Assembly: GCA_032690845.1 (NCBI GenBank)
Contig: CM064424.1
Span: 42,917,511 to 42,981,510, forward strand
Length of the DNA stretch: 64,000 bases
Source: Eleusine coracana subsp. coracana
Taxonomy: Eukaryota; Streptophyta; Magnoliopsida; Poales; Poaceae
Reading direction: 5' to 3'
The notes beneath the pieces were generated by a model. The model searched no databases, was not told the origin of the DNA, and saw only the letters and a list, made by a program, of their open reading frames with translations. The stretch's first letter is position 1; every line of letters starts with the position of its first letter. This document shows positions 32,620 through 44,700 of this stretch, piece by piece. Position numbers and translations under genes: made by a program.

Positions 32620-34950
32620 AATGGTTGTTGGAACTAACCTTTTATATGAGTTTGTGAGCTTACATGATAGGTTATGTTCCGGCATCAAGCAAGAAGATCA
32701 AGCTATGATATCAAACCGTTTACAACAAGTATTGAGGATCAATATGGACAAGATTGTAGATTGATGACAATATTGTTGACTCAATAAGTTATTTGATGAA
32801 GATGCTTGATAAAGGATAATAGTGATCAATGGGTTAATGAAGGAGTCGGTAGACATAATCAACACCTATGGTTGAAGCTAGAAACACGTCATAGAAGCTG
32901 ATTGAATATCAATAGTTGATGGTGTCAACATGATGATGTGTCAATAACTAAAGTAGAGATTATTGGCCAATAACTTGAAGCTAAGTGACCATTAAGACAA
33001 GAAGAAAATCAAGGATATATCAACTTGGTTATTGAAATAATAGTGAGCATATTGATGATGATGGATACAAAGTAGCATTACATGGAAAGGCGGTGAAGGT
33101 TGAGCAAGACTTGGCTGCAATGGACCATGTGCAAGGGTGAAGGGCAAGCAAGAGGCTTGGCGCCGAAGAACCAAAGGCAATGGTGAAGAGCAAGTGTAGG
33201 CTTAGAGCGATGAACCGTGCAAGACTATGTGAAGCTATGGATTATCTACATCATTTATTTGAAGAAAGGTTGAAATGTGAAATGGAAGCGCATAGTACTC
33301 ATGGATTACCCACATCAAGTGAAATTGAAATTAAGAGCAATGATTGAATTTCACATGTTGAAGAACTTCAAGTGGGTTGAACATATGGAAGTGGTCACAT
33401 ACACTTTATGAGTTGATGAACACCAATCCCAAATATCATGTGGACATGCTCAAGGAAATGGAAAGATTGTGGTTGCACTTTATGAGTTGATGAACATCAA
33501 ATATAAAATCTCAAGTGGACATGCTCAAGGCAAAGGTATAATAATGTTGGACATGTATGCTTATCAATAGTTAATCAACAACTAAATGTTCAAATGGTGA
33601 AATGCTTATGCGTTGGCAACCCTCAAGATAAGGAAATATTATGACATGAAGGTATTCCTATTGACATAGTTTTCTATTTACTTTTAAGTATAGGAATGTC
33701 GTATTATCAAGAGAGATGCAACATTGATAGCTTTGCTTATGTCTCGGTGCTCAAAATGATCTAACAAACTTTTGTGAGAGTTTAACATTCCTTTAGGTGA
33801 AATTTGGGCTTGTTCTTAGTGAGGATGGATAGCCCTCTGAATTATCTTTCCATAGAGTCCAAGATCACCTAAATCGGACTTCGGGAGCAAAAGTTATGCC
33901 ATTTTTTCTGGGTACTCCCGGACTAGGACGGGTCTAGCCGGACTAGGACGGCTCGGCCTGGTCCAGAACTATTTTGGTTCTGTTTTCGCCTGACCGGACT
34001 AGGACGGCCAAACCCAGACTAGGACGGGTTCGGGGGTCAGCCGGACTAAGACGGGAATACCCGGACTAAGACGTTTGCGGGACTAACAACGAAAATATTG
34101 GTTTTGTTTTATGTTGGCCCGGACTAAGACGGCCACTGACAGAACATAACAGCTAGTTTTTGAAAATTTCCTATATATAACCCCCTTCGTCCCTAACGAT
34201 TGGCTGCCAGTTCTATAGCAAAGAAACACTCTTTTAGGTCAAGAAACAACCTATCCACTCCCCATTGCTTAGTGCTTGACCTTGTGGGTGAGATTGGGTG
34301 AGAGATTGAGTGAAAGAGAGCTAATCTCTTTGTTGAGCATTTGAATTCATAGCAAGCAATCTTTGTGGCATTTGTTACTCTTAGGGATTCATCCTCTAGA
34401 CGGCAAGGCGTCGCCCGGTGAGCTCCCAAGCTTTGTGGTGAGCCTCGAGAAGTTTGTGAAGGTTTCGATTCACCTCCGCAAGGGAAGAAATCATAGGAAG
34501 CAAAAAAAAACCCGAGCTTGATCTTTGTGATTGCTCGGTGAGGATTTGGGTTAAAAGAGACCCGGCTCTTTGGAGCTCCTCAACGGAGACGTAGGATTCT
34601 TGAAGAATCTGAACTTGGGAAACAAATCATCGTGTCTCATATTTGGTTTGCAAGTTCTTTACTTTATTCTTCATATTTATGCTTGATTTGCTTACACCGA
34701 ATTATTCTATCATTATACTTGTTGTTGGTTCAATTTATTCGGTGTATTTGCTCACATATATGTTTAGAACAACTTGGTAGGAGCCGATCTATATATAGAT
34801 TGCTTAAAGCGTGTTTTTATACACCTTTCCAAAACAGTGTCCGGACTAAGACGGCTCCTGTCTAAACTTGTCTATTTTATCCGCTGCAAATTTGTTTTAA
34901 CCGTCTATTCACCCCCTCCCCCCTCTAAGCGACATTAAGGTCCTTTCAAG
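32620..34950 (+). repeat. Probable long LTR of a copia (SIRE/Maximus-like) element
   Basis: The stretch is non-coding, begins near a TGTTGGAACTAACC phrase and ends with TCACCCCCTC, CTCTAAGCGAC and AAGGTCCTTTCA. That ending is one I recall from long grass copia LTRs. The ~74-bp duplication at 33402-33540 (CACTTTATGAGTTGATGAAC twice) and the CCGGACTARGACGG array are inside. No second LTR or matching 5-bp flank was found, so it may be a solo or truncated LTR. Confidence 0.45.
33917..34132 (+). repeat. Array of CCGGACTARGACGG motifs
   Basis: Seven copies of a 14-base motif lie at 33917, 33937, 33994, 34014, 34041, 34061 and 34119, with an eighth at 34841. The first four read CTAGGAC and the last four CTAAGAC. 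Two copies carry one further change (CCAGACT at 34014, final T at 34074). They sit inside the LTR-like stretch. Confidence 0.9.
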
Positions 34951-35528
34951 GTACCATTTGATGTAGCCATGGTTAGGTCAACACGAGATAGGAGCTCAGG
35001 ATTTTGCAGATGAAGGAAACAAGGAAGAAAGGGAAACAAATAAATCAAGGGAGTGAGCATCTCCAAAAAAGCCCTATAAAATCTTCCTAAATCAAATTAA
35101 TGGGGTCTAATCTAAAAAAAATGATCTTTAACAACTCACAGATTTATTCTCCCCCTAAATCCACCTTATTTGTAGCTAAAAACAAGAAAAAATTTAAGGG
35201 ACCTAATTGTTGTATCACTAAGAGAATTAATGTGGTTGTGCCCTCAGATGCTGAGGTGGCCAATCAAAGTTTTCTCGATTCATTTTTAGAGGAAGTTGTT
35301 GGATAAGATAAGAAAAATTGTTTCTAATATTTTTTGAGTTGCTATTTTTTCCACATTTGTCTAAAAAAGACGGCTGAATTCTCTTGTTCCATGCGCCATA
35401 CACATGGTGTGTTTTTTATGAAGCTATTAGAGATGCTATAGTAGGGGGATAATGAAGAAATGAGCCCCACAACGATCGTTTACTTCTTCGTATAATAATT
35501 GTTTGTACATGTAGCACGGCCCAATTCC
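34951..35528. other. Intergenic stretch before the PPR gene
   Basis: An open frame at 35100-35306 (68 codons, lysine-rich start, ends FLEEVVG) shows no family I recognise and has no supporting context. The rest holds AT-rich sequence. Confidence 0.4.
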
Positions 35529-35647
35529 CCACAAAACTCGTGACAGCCCGCCACCGCGGACGCCCATTCTCTTGGAAAATCGACTCAGTAAAAATGTAGT
35601 ACTAGTCCACAAAACTAGCCACTGCGGAGTGCGGACGCCCATTCTCT
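35529..35647 (+). repeat. Imperfect tandem duplication at the 5' end of the PPR gene
   Basis: CCACAAAACT at 35529 recurs at 35607. The 17-mer GCGGACGCCCATTCTCT at 35556 recurs exactly at 35631. The second copy ends only 8 bp before the PPR start codon, so the duplication covers the likely leader or core promoter. Confidence 0.8.
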
Positions 35648-35654
35648 GCCTCGC

Positions 35655-37868
35655 ATGCGTGCTCTCCACAGCCGGGCCGCAGTTCCTCGCCTTCTCGACA
35701 CTGCGGCCGCCGCCGCCCTTGCGCACGGCCTCCCGCCGTTGCCGCCTTCCCGCGCCTCACCGGGCTTGACCAACGATGACCCATCGTGCGACACGTGGCT
35801 CACCGACCTGCTCGCCCGTGGCGGCGACACCGCGCAGGGCGCCTACGACCTATTCGACGAAACGCCGCGCCGGCACGCGGTCCCCTGGAACGCCGCGATC
35901 GCGCGGCACGCCAGGCACCGGAGCGTCCACGACGCGCTGTGCGCTGCCGCGCGGATGCACGGCGCCGGGACGGCGCTCACGGAGGCCACGTTCGCGTCGG
36001 TGCTGGGCGCGTGCGCCCGCGGGCGACGCTTCGGCGAAGGCGCGCAGGCGCACTGCCAGGTGCTCAAGTCCGGGCACGAGGGCTTCCCGGTCGTCGGTGC
36101 GTCCCTCCTCGACTTCTACTCCTCATGCTTAGACCTGCGCGCGTGCAGAACGCTCTTCGAGATTCTGCATCCCAGGAACGAGCTGCTGTGGAGCCCCATG
36201 GTCGTCGCGCTCGTCAGGTTCGGCTTGTTGAGCGAGGCTCTGGGCTTGCTCGAGCTCATGCCGGTGCCACGTGATGTGTTTGCGTGGACTGCTGTTATCT
36301 CAGGCTACTCAAAGAGCACTTACGAGTGCTCTGATAAGGCGCTGGGTCTGTTTGTGAGGTTAGTGGCCGAAGATGATGCCATGCCAAATGAGTACACTTA
36401 TGACAGTATTTTGAGGGCTTGCGTGAGACTGAAAGCACTGGATTTCGGGAGGTCTGTTCATGGATGTCTGATTCGTAGTGGATACGTGACTGATCAATTG
36501 ATCACCAGTGCTCTTATCGATCTTTACTGCAGCTCAGATTCTTTGGATGATGCTCTGCTGGTTTATAAAGGCTTGGAAACGCCATCCTTGATCACATCCC
36601 ATACATTGATTGCGCGGCTTACATCAATGGGCAGGACAAAGGACGCTAAGATGGTTTTCTCGCAGATGGCAGAGCACGATTCGGGTTCCTACAATCTGAT
36701 GATTAAAGCATGTGCTGCAGAGGGAAGGATTGAAGATTGCCAGAGGATTTTTGAGAAGATGCCTCGGAGAAACATGGTGTCCTTGAACTCCATGATGTCA
36801 GTGCTTCTCCGGAATGGAAGGCTGGATGAGGGTCTGAAGCTGTTTGAACAGATCAAGGATGAGAAAGACACAATAACGTGGAATTCTATGATTTCAGGTT
36901 ACATTCAAAATGATCAGCCTTCTGAAGCTCTGAAGCTGTTTGTGGAAATGTACCGGTTGTCCATCGGATGTAGCCCTTTTACGTTCTCTGCTCTACTGCA
37001 TGCCTGTGCTTCTATTGGAACCCTTGAGCAAGGCAAAATGGTACATGCTACCCTCTGCAAATCTTCATTTGATTCCAATGATCATGTTGGAACTGCCCTT
37101 ACAGATATGTACTTCAAATGTGGTTGTGTGAGTGATGCACGGTTGGCATTCGGTTTCATCACATCGCCTAATATTGCTTCTTGGACAGCATTCATCAATG
37201 GGCTTGCACAGAATGGCTGTTGGTTGGAGGCTCTAGTACAATTTGGGCGGATGCTGCGGCACCATGTACGTCCCAATGAAATCACTTTTCTGGGCCTCCT
37301 TATGGCTAGTGCTCGTGCTGGTTTGGTTGACAAAGGGATGAAAATGTTCCACTCTATGGAAAACTATGGACTAATTCCAACAGTGGAGCATTATACTTGT
37401 GCTGTTGATCTTCTTGGTCGAACCGGACGTATCAGAGAAGCTGAGAAATTCATCTCTGAAATGCCTGTGCCAGCAGATGGTGTGGTTTGGGGAGCCCTAC
37501 TTACTGCTTGTTGGTACTCCATGAACTTGGAAGTGGGTGAGAAAGTTGCTCAAAAGTTGTTTTGCATGGGCACAAAGCATAGATCTGCATACATTGCAAT
37601 GTCTAACATCTACGCTAAATTGGGGAAATGGGAGGATGTCGTGAAGGTAAGAACAAGATTGAGGAGTCTGGATGCAAAAAAGGAACCAGGTTGCAGTTGG
37701 ATTGAGGTCAAGGATATAGTTCATGTATTCCTTGTGGACGACCAGAATCATCCAGAGAGAGAGAAAATCCACTCAATGCTTGACGATGTGCTATCTAATA
37801 TATCATTGCATTCTGAACCGGACGATGTTTTACATGGTTGTCCAATGCCTGAGTTATTATTACACTAA
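35655..37868 (+). CDS. Pentatricopeptide-repeat protein, PLS class with E-type C-terminus
   Basis: A single open frame of 737 residues without introns, as usual for plant PPR genes. About a dozen PPR units are visible, for example DVFAWTAVISGYSKS, DTITWNSMISGYIQNDQPSEALKLFVEM, NIASWTAFINGLAQNG and YTCAVDLLGRTGRIREAEKFI. Alternating long and short units mark the PLS class. The C-terminus (GVVWGALLTAC, KEPGCSWIEVKDIVHVFLVDDQNHP) is an E/E+ extension; no DYW deaminase follows. Such proteins bind single-stranded organelle RNA and most guide C-to-U editing, recruiting a DYW partner in trans. The arginine- and alanine-rich N-terminus fits a plastid or mitochondrial targeting peptide. The first 450 bp are very GC-rich, then composition falls, a gradient common in grass genes. 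I cannot name the ortholog or the RNA target. Confidence 0.93.
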   Translation: MRALHSRAAVPRLLDTAAAAALAHGLPPLPPSRASPGLTNDDPSCDTWLTDLLARGGDTAQGAYDLFDETPRRHAVPWNAAIARHARHRSVHDALCAAARMHGAGTALTEATFASVLGACARGRRFGEGAQAHCQVLKSGHEGFPVVGASLLDFYSSCLDLRACRTLFEILHPRNELLWSPMVVALVRFGLLSEALGLLELMPVPRDVFAWTAVISGYSKSTYECSDKALGLFVRLVAEDDAMPNEYTYDSILRACVRLKALDFGRSVHGCLIRSGYVTDQLITSALIDLYCSSDSLDDALLVYKGLETPSLITSHTLIARLTSMGRTKDAKMVFSQMAEHDSGSYNLMIKACAAEGRIEDCQRIFEKMPRRNMVSLNSMMSVLLRNGRLDEGLKLFEQIKDEKDTITWNSMISGYIQNDQPSEALKLFVEMYRLSIGCSPFTFSALLHACASIGTLEQGKMVHATLCKSSFDSNDHVGTALTDMYFKCGCVSDARLAFGFITSPNIASWTAFINGLAQNGCWLEALVQFGRMLRHHVRPNEITFLGLLMASARAGLVDKGMKMFHSMENYGLIPTVEHYTCAVDLLGRTGRIREAEKFISEMPVPADGVVWGALLTACWYSMNLEVGEKVAQKLFCMGTKHRSAYIAMSNIYAKLGKWEDVVKVRTRLRSLDAKKEPGCSWIEVKDIVHVFLVDDQNHPEREKIHSMLDDVLSNISLHSEPDDVLHGCPMPELLLH

Positions 37869-39013
37869 TTTTTCATTGAAAGAAAGGCTCAGGAATGGGT
37901 TTCCCTGCCTGGACTGTAATTGTCTGCCTTTGACATTTCTTGATGGAAATGGATCCACGATACATTTATAGTAGTGACCCGGACAAGCTACTCAAGGAGG
38001 TGGGGTAATAAGTTGAAGGTAGAACCAACCATCGGTGAATTATAATTTGTGAGAATGAACTGTGGCTAGTTTAAAACTCGAGTAACTGAACCTAGCAACT
38101 GACACTACCATCTTTTGTACAATCTATTCCACTAAGAATACATCTTTTCAAGCAGCTAGCAAAATCGTTCTATGCTCATGGTCAGATTTTTTTGTTCGAA
38201 TGTACTAAATACTAATACTTGTCATTAACAATTTACTACTGTAGCAACTTTGACCATACATTATTTTCGCCATACCCGCTTTTATACTTGAAACTTTCTT
38301 ATTAATATACTTTAGTAGTGTTGTACAAGTACTACCAATGTCAAAATTGCTACACTACTGGGCAATGAAAAAAAAGTAAACGGATTTTTTTATGGCCAGA
38401 CCTGACTCGGGTAACTCTTGGACTTTATGGAGGGGAACACTTTAATATCTGAGCATCCAAACAGTGATAAAGGTCTGTCGAACTCTCGGCCAAATTTCAG
38501 TCTGTTGCTGTTCTATAGTTGTAATTTGTTGGAACCCTTAACAAGAGAGCAAGTATTTTCTCGAACAAAAAGAGGGCACGTATGATGCACAATTTTGGTT
38601 TAGGAGGACGCTGATCGACGTTCCAATGTGACCTGTGTGATAAGTGTCGGTTTAAGGTACCGGCATAGTTGAAACGCAAGATGGTACTAAGAGAGCAGTG
38701 TTTTTACATATTTTCAGTTAATTTGGAAATTTGTTGTTCATACTGTCAGTTGAGTATTGAAATACCATTAAAGAGTCAGCCTTAGATAACAGAACATGGA
38801 CTTGATTTTTAGTTTCACTCTTTTTTAACATGGACTTGATTTTTAGTTTCACTCTTTTTTACGCTTTTTTGCTGATTTCTTACTCTTGTTTTTTTTTTTT
38901 TTGAGAAAACGGAACAAACGTTCCTGCCACTACACCTTGAATTCTTACTTTTCCCTCTCCACTTATTGTATCTTTTTCAATTTTGTCTTTCTTTATTCAT
39001 ATTTATACCTTAT
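37869..39013. other. Downstream flank of the PPR gene, no further gene
   Basis: The 3' untranslated region presumably occupies the first few hundred bases. Further on is AT-rich sequence without coding signal, including a perfect 34-bp tandem duplication at 38793-38860 and a T run at about 38890. Confidence 0.55.
38793..38860 (+). repeat. Perfect 34-bp tandem duplication
   Basis: The unit beginning AACATGGACTTGATTTTTAG occurs at 38793-38826 and again, identical, at 38827-38860, indicating a recent event. Confidence 0.85.
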
Positions 39014-39016
39014 TAT

Positions 39017-39373
39017 GGTCCTGTTTGGATGCTCAAGTTGACTTAACTTTAGCATCCTAAAGTTTAGTCAACTAAAATTTAGGAGGTACATGTTTGGATC
39101 TATAACTAAAATCTTTGGTTAAATAAAAAAATAGATATGTCTATCCTTTATTAACTAATCGAAAAAGTAAAAATCACATGTGAGGAGGGGTAGTTTCAAT
39201 TTTAGTTATCTTTTTTCAAGTTTAGGAGATTTTAGGAGGATTGGAGTGACTAGAGATCTAAAGTTTAGGAGGTGGCCTGACTAAATTTAGGAGATTTTAG
39301 AAGGCCATGTTTTGAGAAAAAAGTGAATAAAGTTTAGCCAACTAAAATTTAAGAGGTGGATCCAAACAGGGCC
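39017..39373. mobile_element. MITE with GGNCCTGTTTGG ends
   Basis: The left end GGTCCTGTTTGGAT and the inverse complement of the right end GGCCCTGTTTGGAT match, and TTTAGTCAACTAAAATTTA-like text is repeated inverted inside. TAT flanks both sides (39014-39016 and 39374-39376). The ends resemble Tourist/PIF MITEs, but the flank is TAT and not TTA/TAA, so the superfamily is open. Confidence 0.7.
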
Positions 39374-39520
39374 TATGTTGGGTTGTGTGAGTTTCATCTT
39401 GTTTGAAACTAAAAGACTTTTGTTTTGTTGATCATTATCAGAAGAGAAGTGAAAAATATTATGGTGTCAACTATCAAAGAAAGAAATAATAAGATAAAGC
39501 TATAACTATAATGTAATTAC

Positions 39521-39642
39521 TGTTAGAGAAATTATCTCTATTGCCACTCCAAACCCTAGAAAGGTGGATATATAACTCCCTATACATGGGCCTCTATGGG
39601 CCAAATATACATAGCCCTATGGGCTCAATACATTACTCTAAC
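39521..39642 (-). repeat. Copia LTR, 3' copy (relative to element orientation)
   Basis: About 122 bp, TGTTAGAG at one end and CTCTAAC at the other. It holds the CCTATACATGGGC and CATAGCCCTATGGGC phrases. It differs from the right copy by substitutions and a short deletion. Confidence 0.9.
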
Positions 39643-39737
39643 CTCCTCCCCCCGCAGTCAGAACTACCGGCACAACGGAGTTCAAGACTGAACAAGACAG
39701 AAAAGGACTACACCCCCCCCCCCCGGCGCAGTCACAA

Positions 39738-41700
39738 CTAGCCACTAGCAATGTTGAGACTGGACCAAAACTCCGAGAATATCGAGGAGGGGAGGCCCTT
39801 GGTGAAGATGTCGGCGAACTGGGAAGTGATCGGGACATGGAGAGCCCGAACCTGACCAATGGCGACCCGGTTCCAAACAAAGTGAAGGTCAATCTCCACA
39901 TGCTTCGTCTGCTGATGCTGAACTTGGTTGGTGGAGAGGTAGACGGCACTGACGTTGTCACAGTAGACGAGCATGCTCCGGGTCAGCGGGCTGTGAAAGC
40001 TCTGCCAAGAGCTGCCATAGCCAGGACGCCTCAGCCACGCCATTGGCAACCGTCCGGTACTCCGCCTCGGCACTAGAGAGGGAGACCACCAGCTGCCACT
40101 TGGACGACCAGGAGACCAGTTTGCCACCGAGGAAGACGGCGTAGCCGGAAGTGAACTGACGAGTGTCAGGATACCCAGCCCAATCAGCGTCGGTGTAGAC
40201 GACGAGCTTGATGGAGGGGGCCTGGTGAAGAACCAAGTCGTAGTCAATAGTACCACGAACATAGCGCAACAGACGCTTCAGAGCAGTGAGATGTGACTCC
40301 CGGGGATCATGCATATGAAGACAAATCTGTTGGATGGCGTAAGTAATGTCCGGCCTGGTGTAGGTGAGGTACTGAAGAGCCCTAGCAAGGCTGCGGTAAG
40401 CAGTTGGGTCAGCAACCGGAGCACACGCGTCCGCTGAGAGCTTCCCCTGAGTGTCGACCGGAGTGGAGCAGGGCTTGTAGTCAGTCATCCCAGCTCACTC
40501 TAGGGTATCAAGAGCATACTGCTGCTGGTGAAGAAAGAGGCTAGAGGGACGAGGCTCCACAGTGACACCCAGAAAGTGGTGGAGCACACCTAGATCCTTC
40601 ATGGCAAACTCACGATGCAATGACTGAATGATACTCTAAAGTAAGGCCTGGCTGGAAGCAGTGAGGATGATGTTATCAACATAGAGCAGCAAATACGCAG
40701 CCTCAGAGCCCCGGCGGTAGACAAATAGAGAAGTGTTAGACTTGCACTCGGTGAAGCCCAACAAGGCTAAGAACGTGGCAAACCGAGAGTACCACGCCCG
40801 AGGTGCCTGTTTCAGGCCATAGAGTGACTTGTTGAGGCGGCAGACGAGATTCGGACGACCGGAATCCACAAACCCTGCTGGTAGTAGACTGTCTCGGTCA
40901 GAGTGTTGTGTGTGATGTGGTCGGCTTCACCGTGTTGATGCTTCACATCAAGCTGGTGCACAGGCCAAAAGCATGAGAGAGCCAGTGAGAGGACCATGCA
41001 CGCTATGGTCGGCTTCACCACCGGACTGAAAGTCTTGTCGTAGTCCACTCTAGACCGCTGGGTGAAGCCCCGAAGAACCCAGCGGGCCTTGTAGCGCTCC
41101 AGGAAACCGTCGGCCCGGTGCTTATGCATGCAGATGCACTTGCCAGTGACCACATTACCACCAGACAGATGTGGTACGAGGTACCACGTCTGGTTGGTGA
41201 GAAGAGACGCGTACTCCTCTTCCATAGCCCGACACTAGTGAGGATCCGTCAGGGCATAGTGGACGGAGGAGGGCACGGGTGAGACACCCGGCTCCGCCTC
41301 GACGGCAGAGAGGACACCAGCCGCCCGTCATGTCACTAGGGGATGAGTATGGCCAGGATCCCGATGGACGACAGACGAGTGGTACACCTGCGGATCGAGC
41401 TGAGAGCAAGTCCAAGAGCGCACTACCGGCTCAGGCAGAGGTGGTGGTGGCGGAGATACCACCGGCTCAGACGGAGGTGGTGGTGATGGCGAAGAGACCA
41501 CCGGCTCCGGGATCAGCGTCACACGGCGCCTATAGACCTGCACCGGATCAGCGAAGCGGACAGCGAAACCCGGAGGCTCCCACGGCACAGGAAGTGGTGA
41601 CAGGGCCGCGTGTGGCGCAGGCAAGGGCTCTAGGGTCGCCTGTGGTGCAGGCGAAGTCTCCGGGGCCACGCGTGCCGCGTGTGGCGCGGTAGAAGGCTCC
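39738..41700 (-). pseudogene. Copia pol: reverse transcriptase and RNase H, broken
   Basis: From right to left on the minus strand: a proline-rich linker (SPSPPPPSEPVVSPPPPP), then the reverse transcriptase (MEEEYASLLTNQTWYLVP, ERYKARWVLRGFTQ, YDKTFSPVVKPTI, then CRLNKSLYGLKQAPRAWYSRF and a YVDN box LLLYVDNIILTAS where YVDD is usual), and RNase H (YTDADWAGYPDTRQFTSGYAVFLG, SLSSAEAEYRTVANG, VYCDNVSAVYLSTNQVQHQQ, KHVEIDLHFV). The frame changes at least three times, near 40870, 40630-40490 and 40260. In copia elements pol copies the RNA into DNA in cytoplasmic particles. Confidence 0.88.
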
Positions 41701-41709
41701 GTGGCCATG

Positions 41710-44700
41710 CAGTGGCGAAGACAGGGGGTGCAGGGGGGGCCTGGCACCCCCCAACGTCGGTGTTATCCAAGAACCCCTTAATTAATAACTAATTAATTAT
41801 GGTTTTCAATCACATATGACACCCTCTGTTAATTGGGCCATGTGTTATAGCCCACCAAGGTCCAGCGTCCGGCAACCTGAACCAAGCAAGGCCTTGTAAA
41901 CCGTTTTGTCCACGAAACGATTGCACCTGGTGAGGTCGCTGCCAATCCTCCTGTTCGTCTTCGACCCTAACACTTCTCCGCGTCGGCGGCGTCGCGTTCG
42001 GCCGTACGTCAATCCTGCCAGTAAAGGTACGTCTCCCAGCCCCAAATATGCAATCTCCCAAGTCATATTCGAATCTACAGTTCCCTTTGTTTTCTTTTTA
42101 TATCCGATCTGTAGTTAGTTAATTATATGTGATGAACTGATCATTGATCATATGTCTGGCCAAATGAAGAGGTCAAGGACAATTGATTATTTTTATAAGC
42201 CAGTTAATTCAAGTGCTGCTGAAAATCCTGATCCATGTACTGTCGAAGATGATGACGATCAAGCCAATTTGCAAGCTTCTAATCAGAATATGGCTGCACC
42301 AGAAGTTGAACCAGAACAAGAGTAGGACAGAAAGAGAATTGTAGCCACAGCATATGAGAGGGACCCTGGCAAACGTGTTCAAATCTTAGACCTCCCTGCT
42401 GATCAACAAGATGAAGCTCGGCAATTTTATATATCTGAGGGGCCATATCAACCAATTTTGACGGAGTATCCATTGAATGCAACAAAGCACCGCCGTCGCT
42501 TTCAGTGTACTTGGTTTAGATCATTTAATTGGCTAGAATATTCACCTCACACAAATCGTGCTTATTGCTTGCCATGTTTTCTCTTCACAAAGAAACCAGT
42601 TGGGAAGGCCGGCTCGGATGCATTCACAGTCAGGGGATTTCAAAATTGGAGGAAAGTTAATGACGGAGAAGAATGTGCTTTTCTAAAGCATATGGGTGAT
42701 GCCGGCTCTGCTCACAACTTTTCAGTTAAATGTTTTGATAATTTGAAAAATAGAGTGGGGCAAATTGACACGGTGGTGATTAAAGAGTATGACAAGCTTG
42801 TTGCAGGAGCAAGACTAAGGCTCACAACTACAATAGATGCCATTAGATGGCTCACTTTTCAAGCTTGCCCTTTAAGGGGCCATGATGAATCTACAAAGTC
42901 TTTGAATCAGGGTAATTTCTTGGAAATGATCAAGCTCTTGGCCTCATATAACAAGGATGTGAATAATGTTGTGTTAAGCAATGCTCCAAAAAATGCAAAG
43001 TACACTTCGTCTGATGTACAAAAGGAAATTCTAAGCATACTTGCCCGAAAAGTGCAGCAATCAATTAGAGAAGAAATTGGCACTAGCAAGTTTTGCATAA
43101 TGGTTGATGAAGCCAGAGATGAATCTAAAAAGGAACAAATGGCGCTGGTTATTCGATTTGTCAATAAAGAAGGCCTTATAAAGGAGCGTTTCCTTGATAT
43201 AATCCATGTCCAAGACACTACTGCATTGACTCTTAAGGAAAGCATTTGTGCTGCCCTGACAGGTAATAACTTAAGTGTGCAAGATATTAGAGGACAAGGT
43301 TATGATGGGGCAAGTAATATGCGAGGGGAGTGGAACGGGCTGAAGGCCTTAATTCTGAATGAGTGCCCGTCTGCCTATTATATTCATTGCATGGCTCAGA
43401 AACTCCAATTGGCACTCGTTGCGGCATCAAGAGAGGTAGAAGAGGTTCATAACTTTTTTCAGCATGCCAATTTCATCATAAATGTTGTTAGCGCTTCTCC
43501 TAAGCGCAATGATGAGCTACTAGCAGCTCAAGCTGAGGAAATTACTCGTGAGATTGAATTAGGGGAGCTTGATACAGGAAGAGGGGCAAATCAAATGAGT
43601 TCTCTACAAAGACCTGGGGATACTAGATGGAGTTCCCATTACAAGTCAATTAAGAGCTTAAAGAAAATGTTTGGTGCTACGGTCTCTGTTCTTCGTAGCG
43701 TTAGAAATGATAGTTCAGCTTCAAAGTATTCACGGGGGGATGCTGCTGGTGCTCTACGATTTATGGTCACATTTGATTTTTGTGTTTATTTTGCTCATGA
43801 TGGAAAAGATTATGAAGACAACTGATGTATTATGCCAAATACTTCAGAAGAAATCTATTGATATTTTAAATGCAATGGACTTAGTTAGTAACACAAAAGT
43901 GCTACTTGGTGACTTGCGAAATGATGGATGGGAACCTCTTCTTGAGGAGGTCAAATCCTTTTGTCAGAAGCATGAAATTGACATCCCAGATCTGAATGAA
44001 AAGTAAGTTGTTTTCTCTAAAGTAATACTACATGATGTTGTTTTTTATCAACAAACTTACTTATCCATGTGTTGCATTTTTTCAGGTATGTCGATGTGAC
44101 TAAATCTCGAAACAAAAATGATAACACTACAACTTTTCACCATTATAAAGTAGATGTGTTTAATGTTGCAATTGATCAACAACTCATAGAGTTGGAGAAT
44201 CGATTCAGTTCTCAAGCGACCGAGCTTTTATCCCTTTGTGCCTCTTTGAATCCAAGGCTCAACTCATTTGACGTGATAAAGATCTGCTCTTTAGTGGAGA
44301 AATACTATCCTGCTGATTTTTCAAGTCAAGAAAGAGCTCAATTGGAGTCCCAACTGCCCCATTTTCGACTTGATGTGTGCAACCATCCGGACCTAAAGAT
44401 GTTGCCATCACTTGCTGATCTTACAAGTGGGTTATTTAAGTTGGATAAGCATTCTTCTTATCCAATGCTGGACAGGTTGCTAAGATTGGTCATAACTCTT
44501 CCGGTGTCAACGGCAACAACAGAAAGAGCCTTTTCAGCCATGAAACTTGTGAAGACATGTCTTCGAAGTAAAATGGGAGATGAATATATGCGGGATTACC
44601 TACTGGTTTATATTGAAAAGGAAGTGGCAGCGAGGATAAGCTCTGACGATATTATCAAGTCCTTTGATCAAACTGGTAACCGCAAAGCTAAATTGAAGTT

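Noticed and set aside
41279..41692. 137-codon plus-strand frame
   Set aside because: It is the complement of the proline-rich linker of the minus-strand copia polyprotein.
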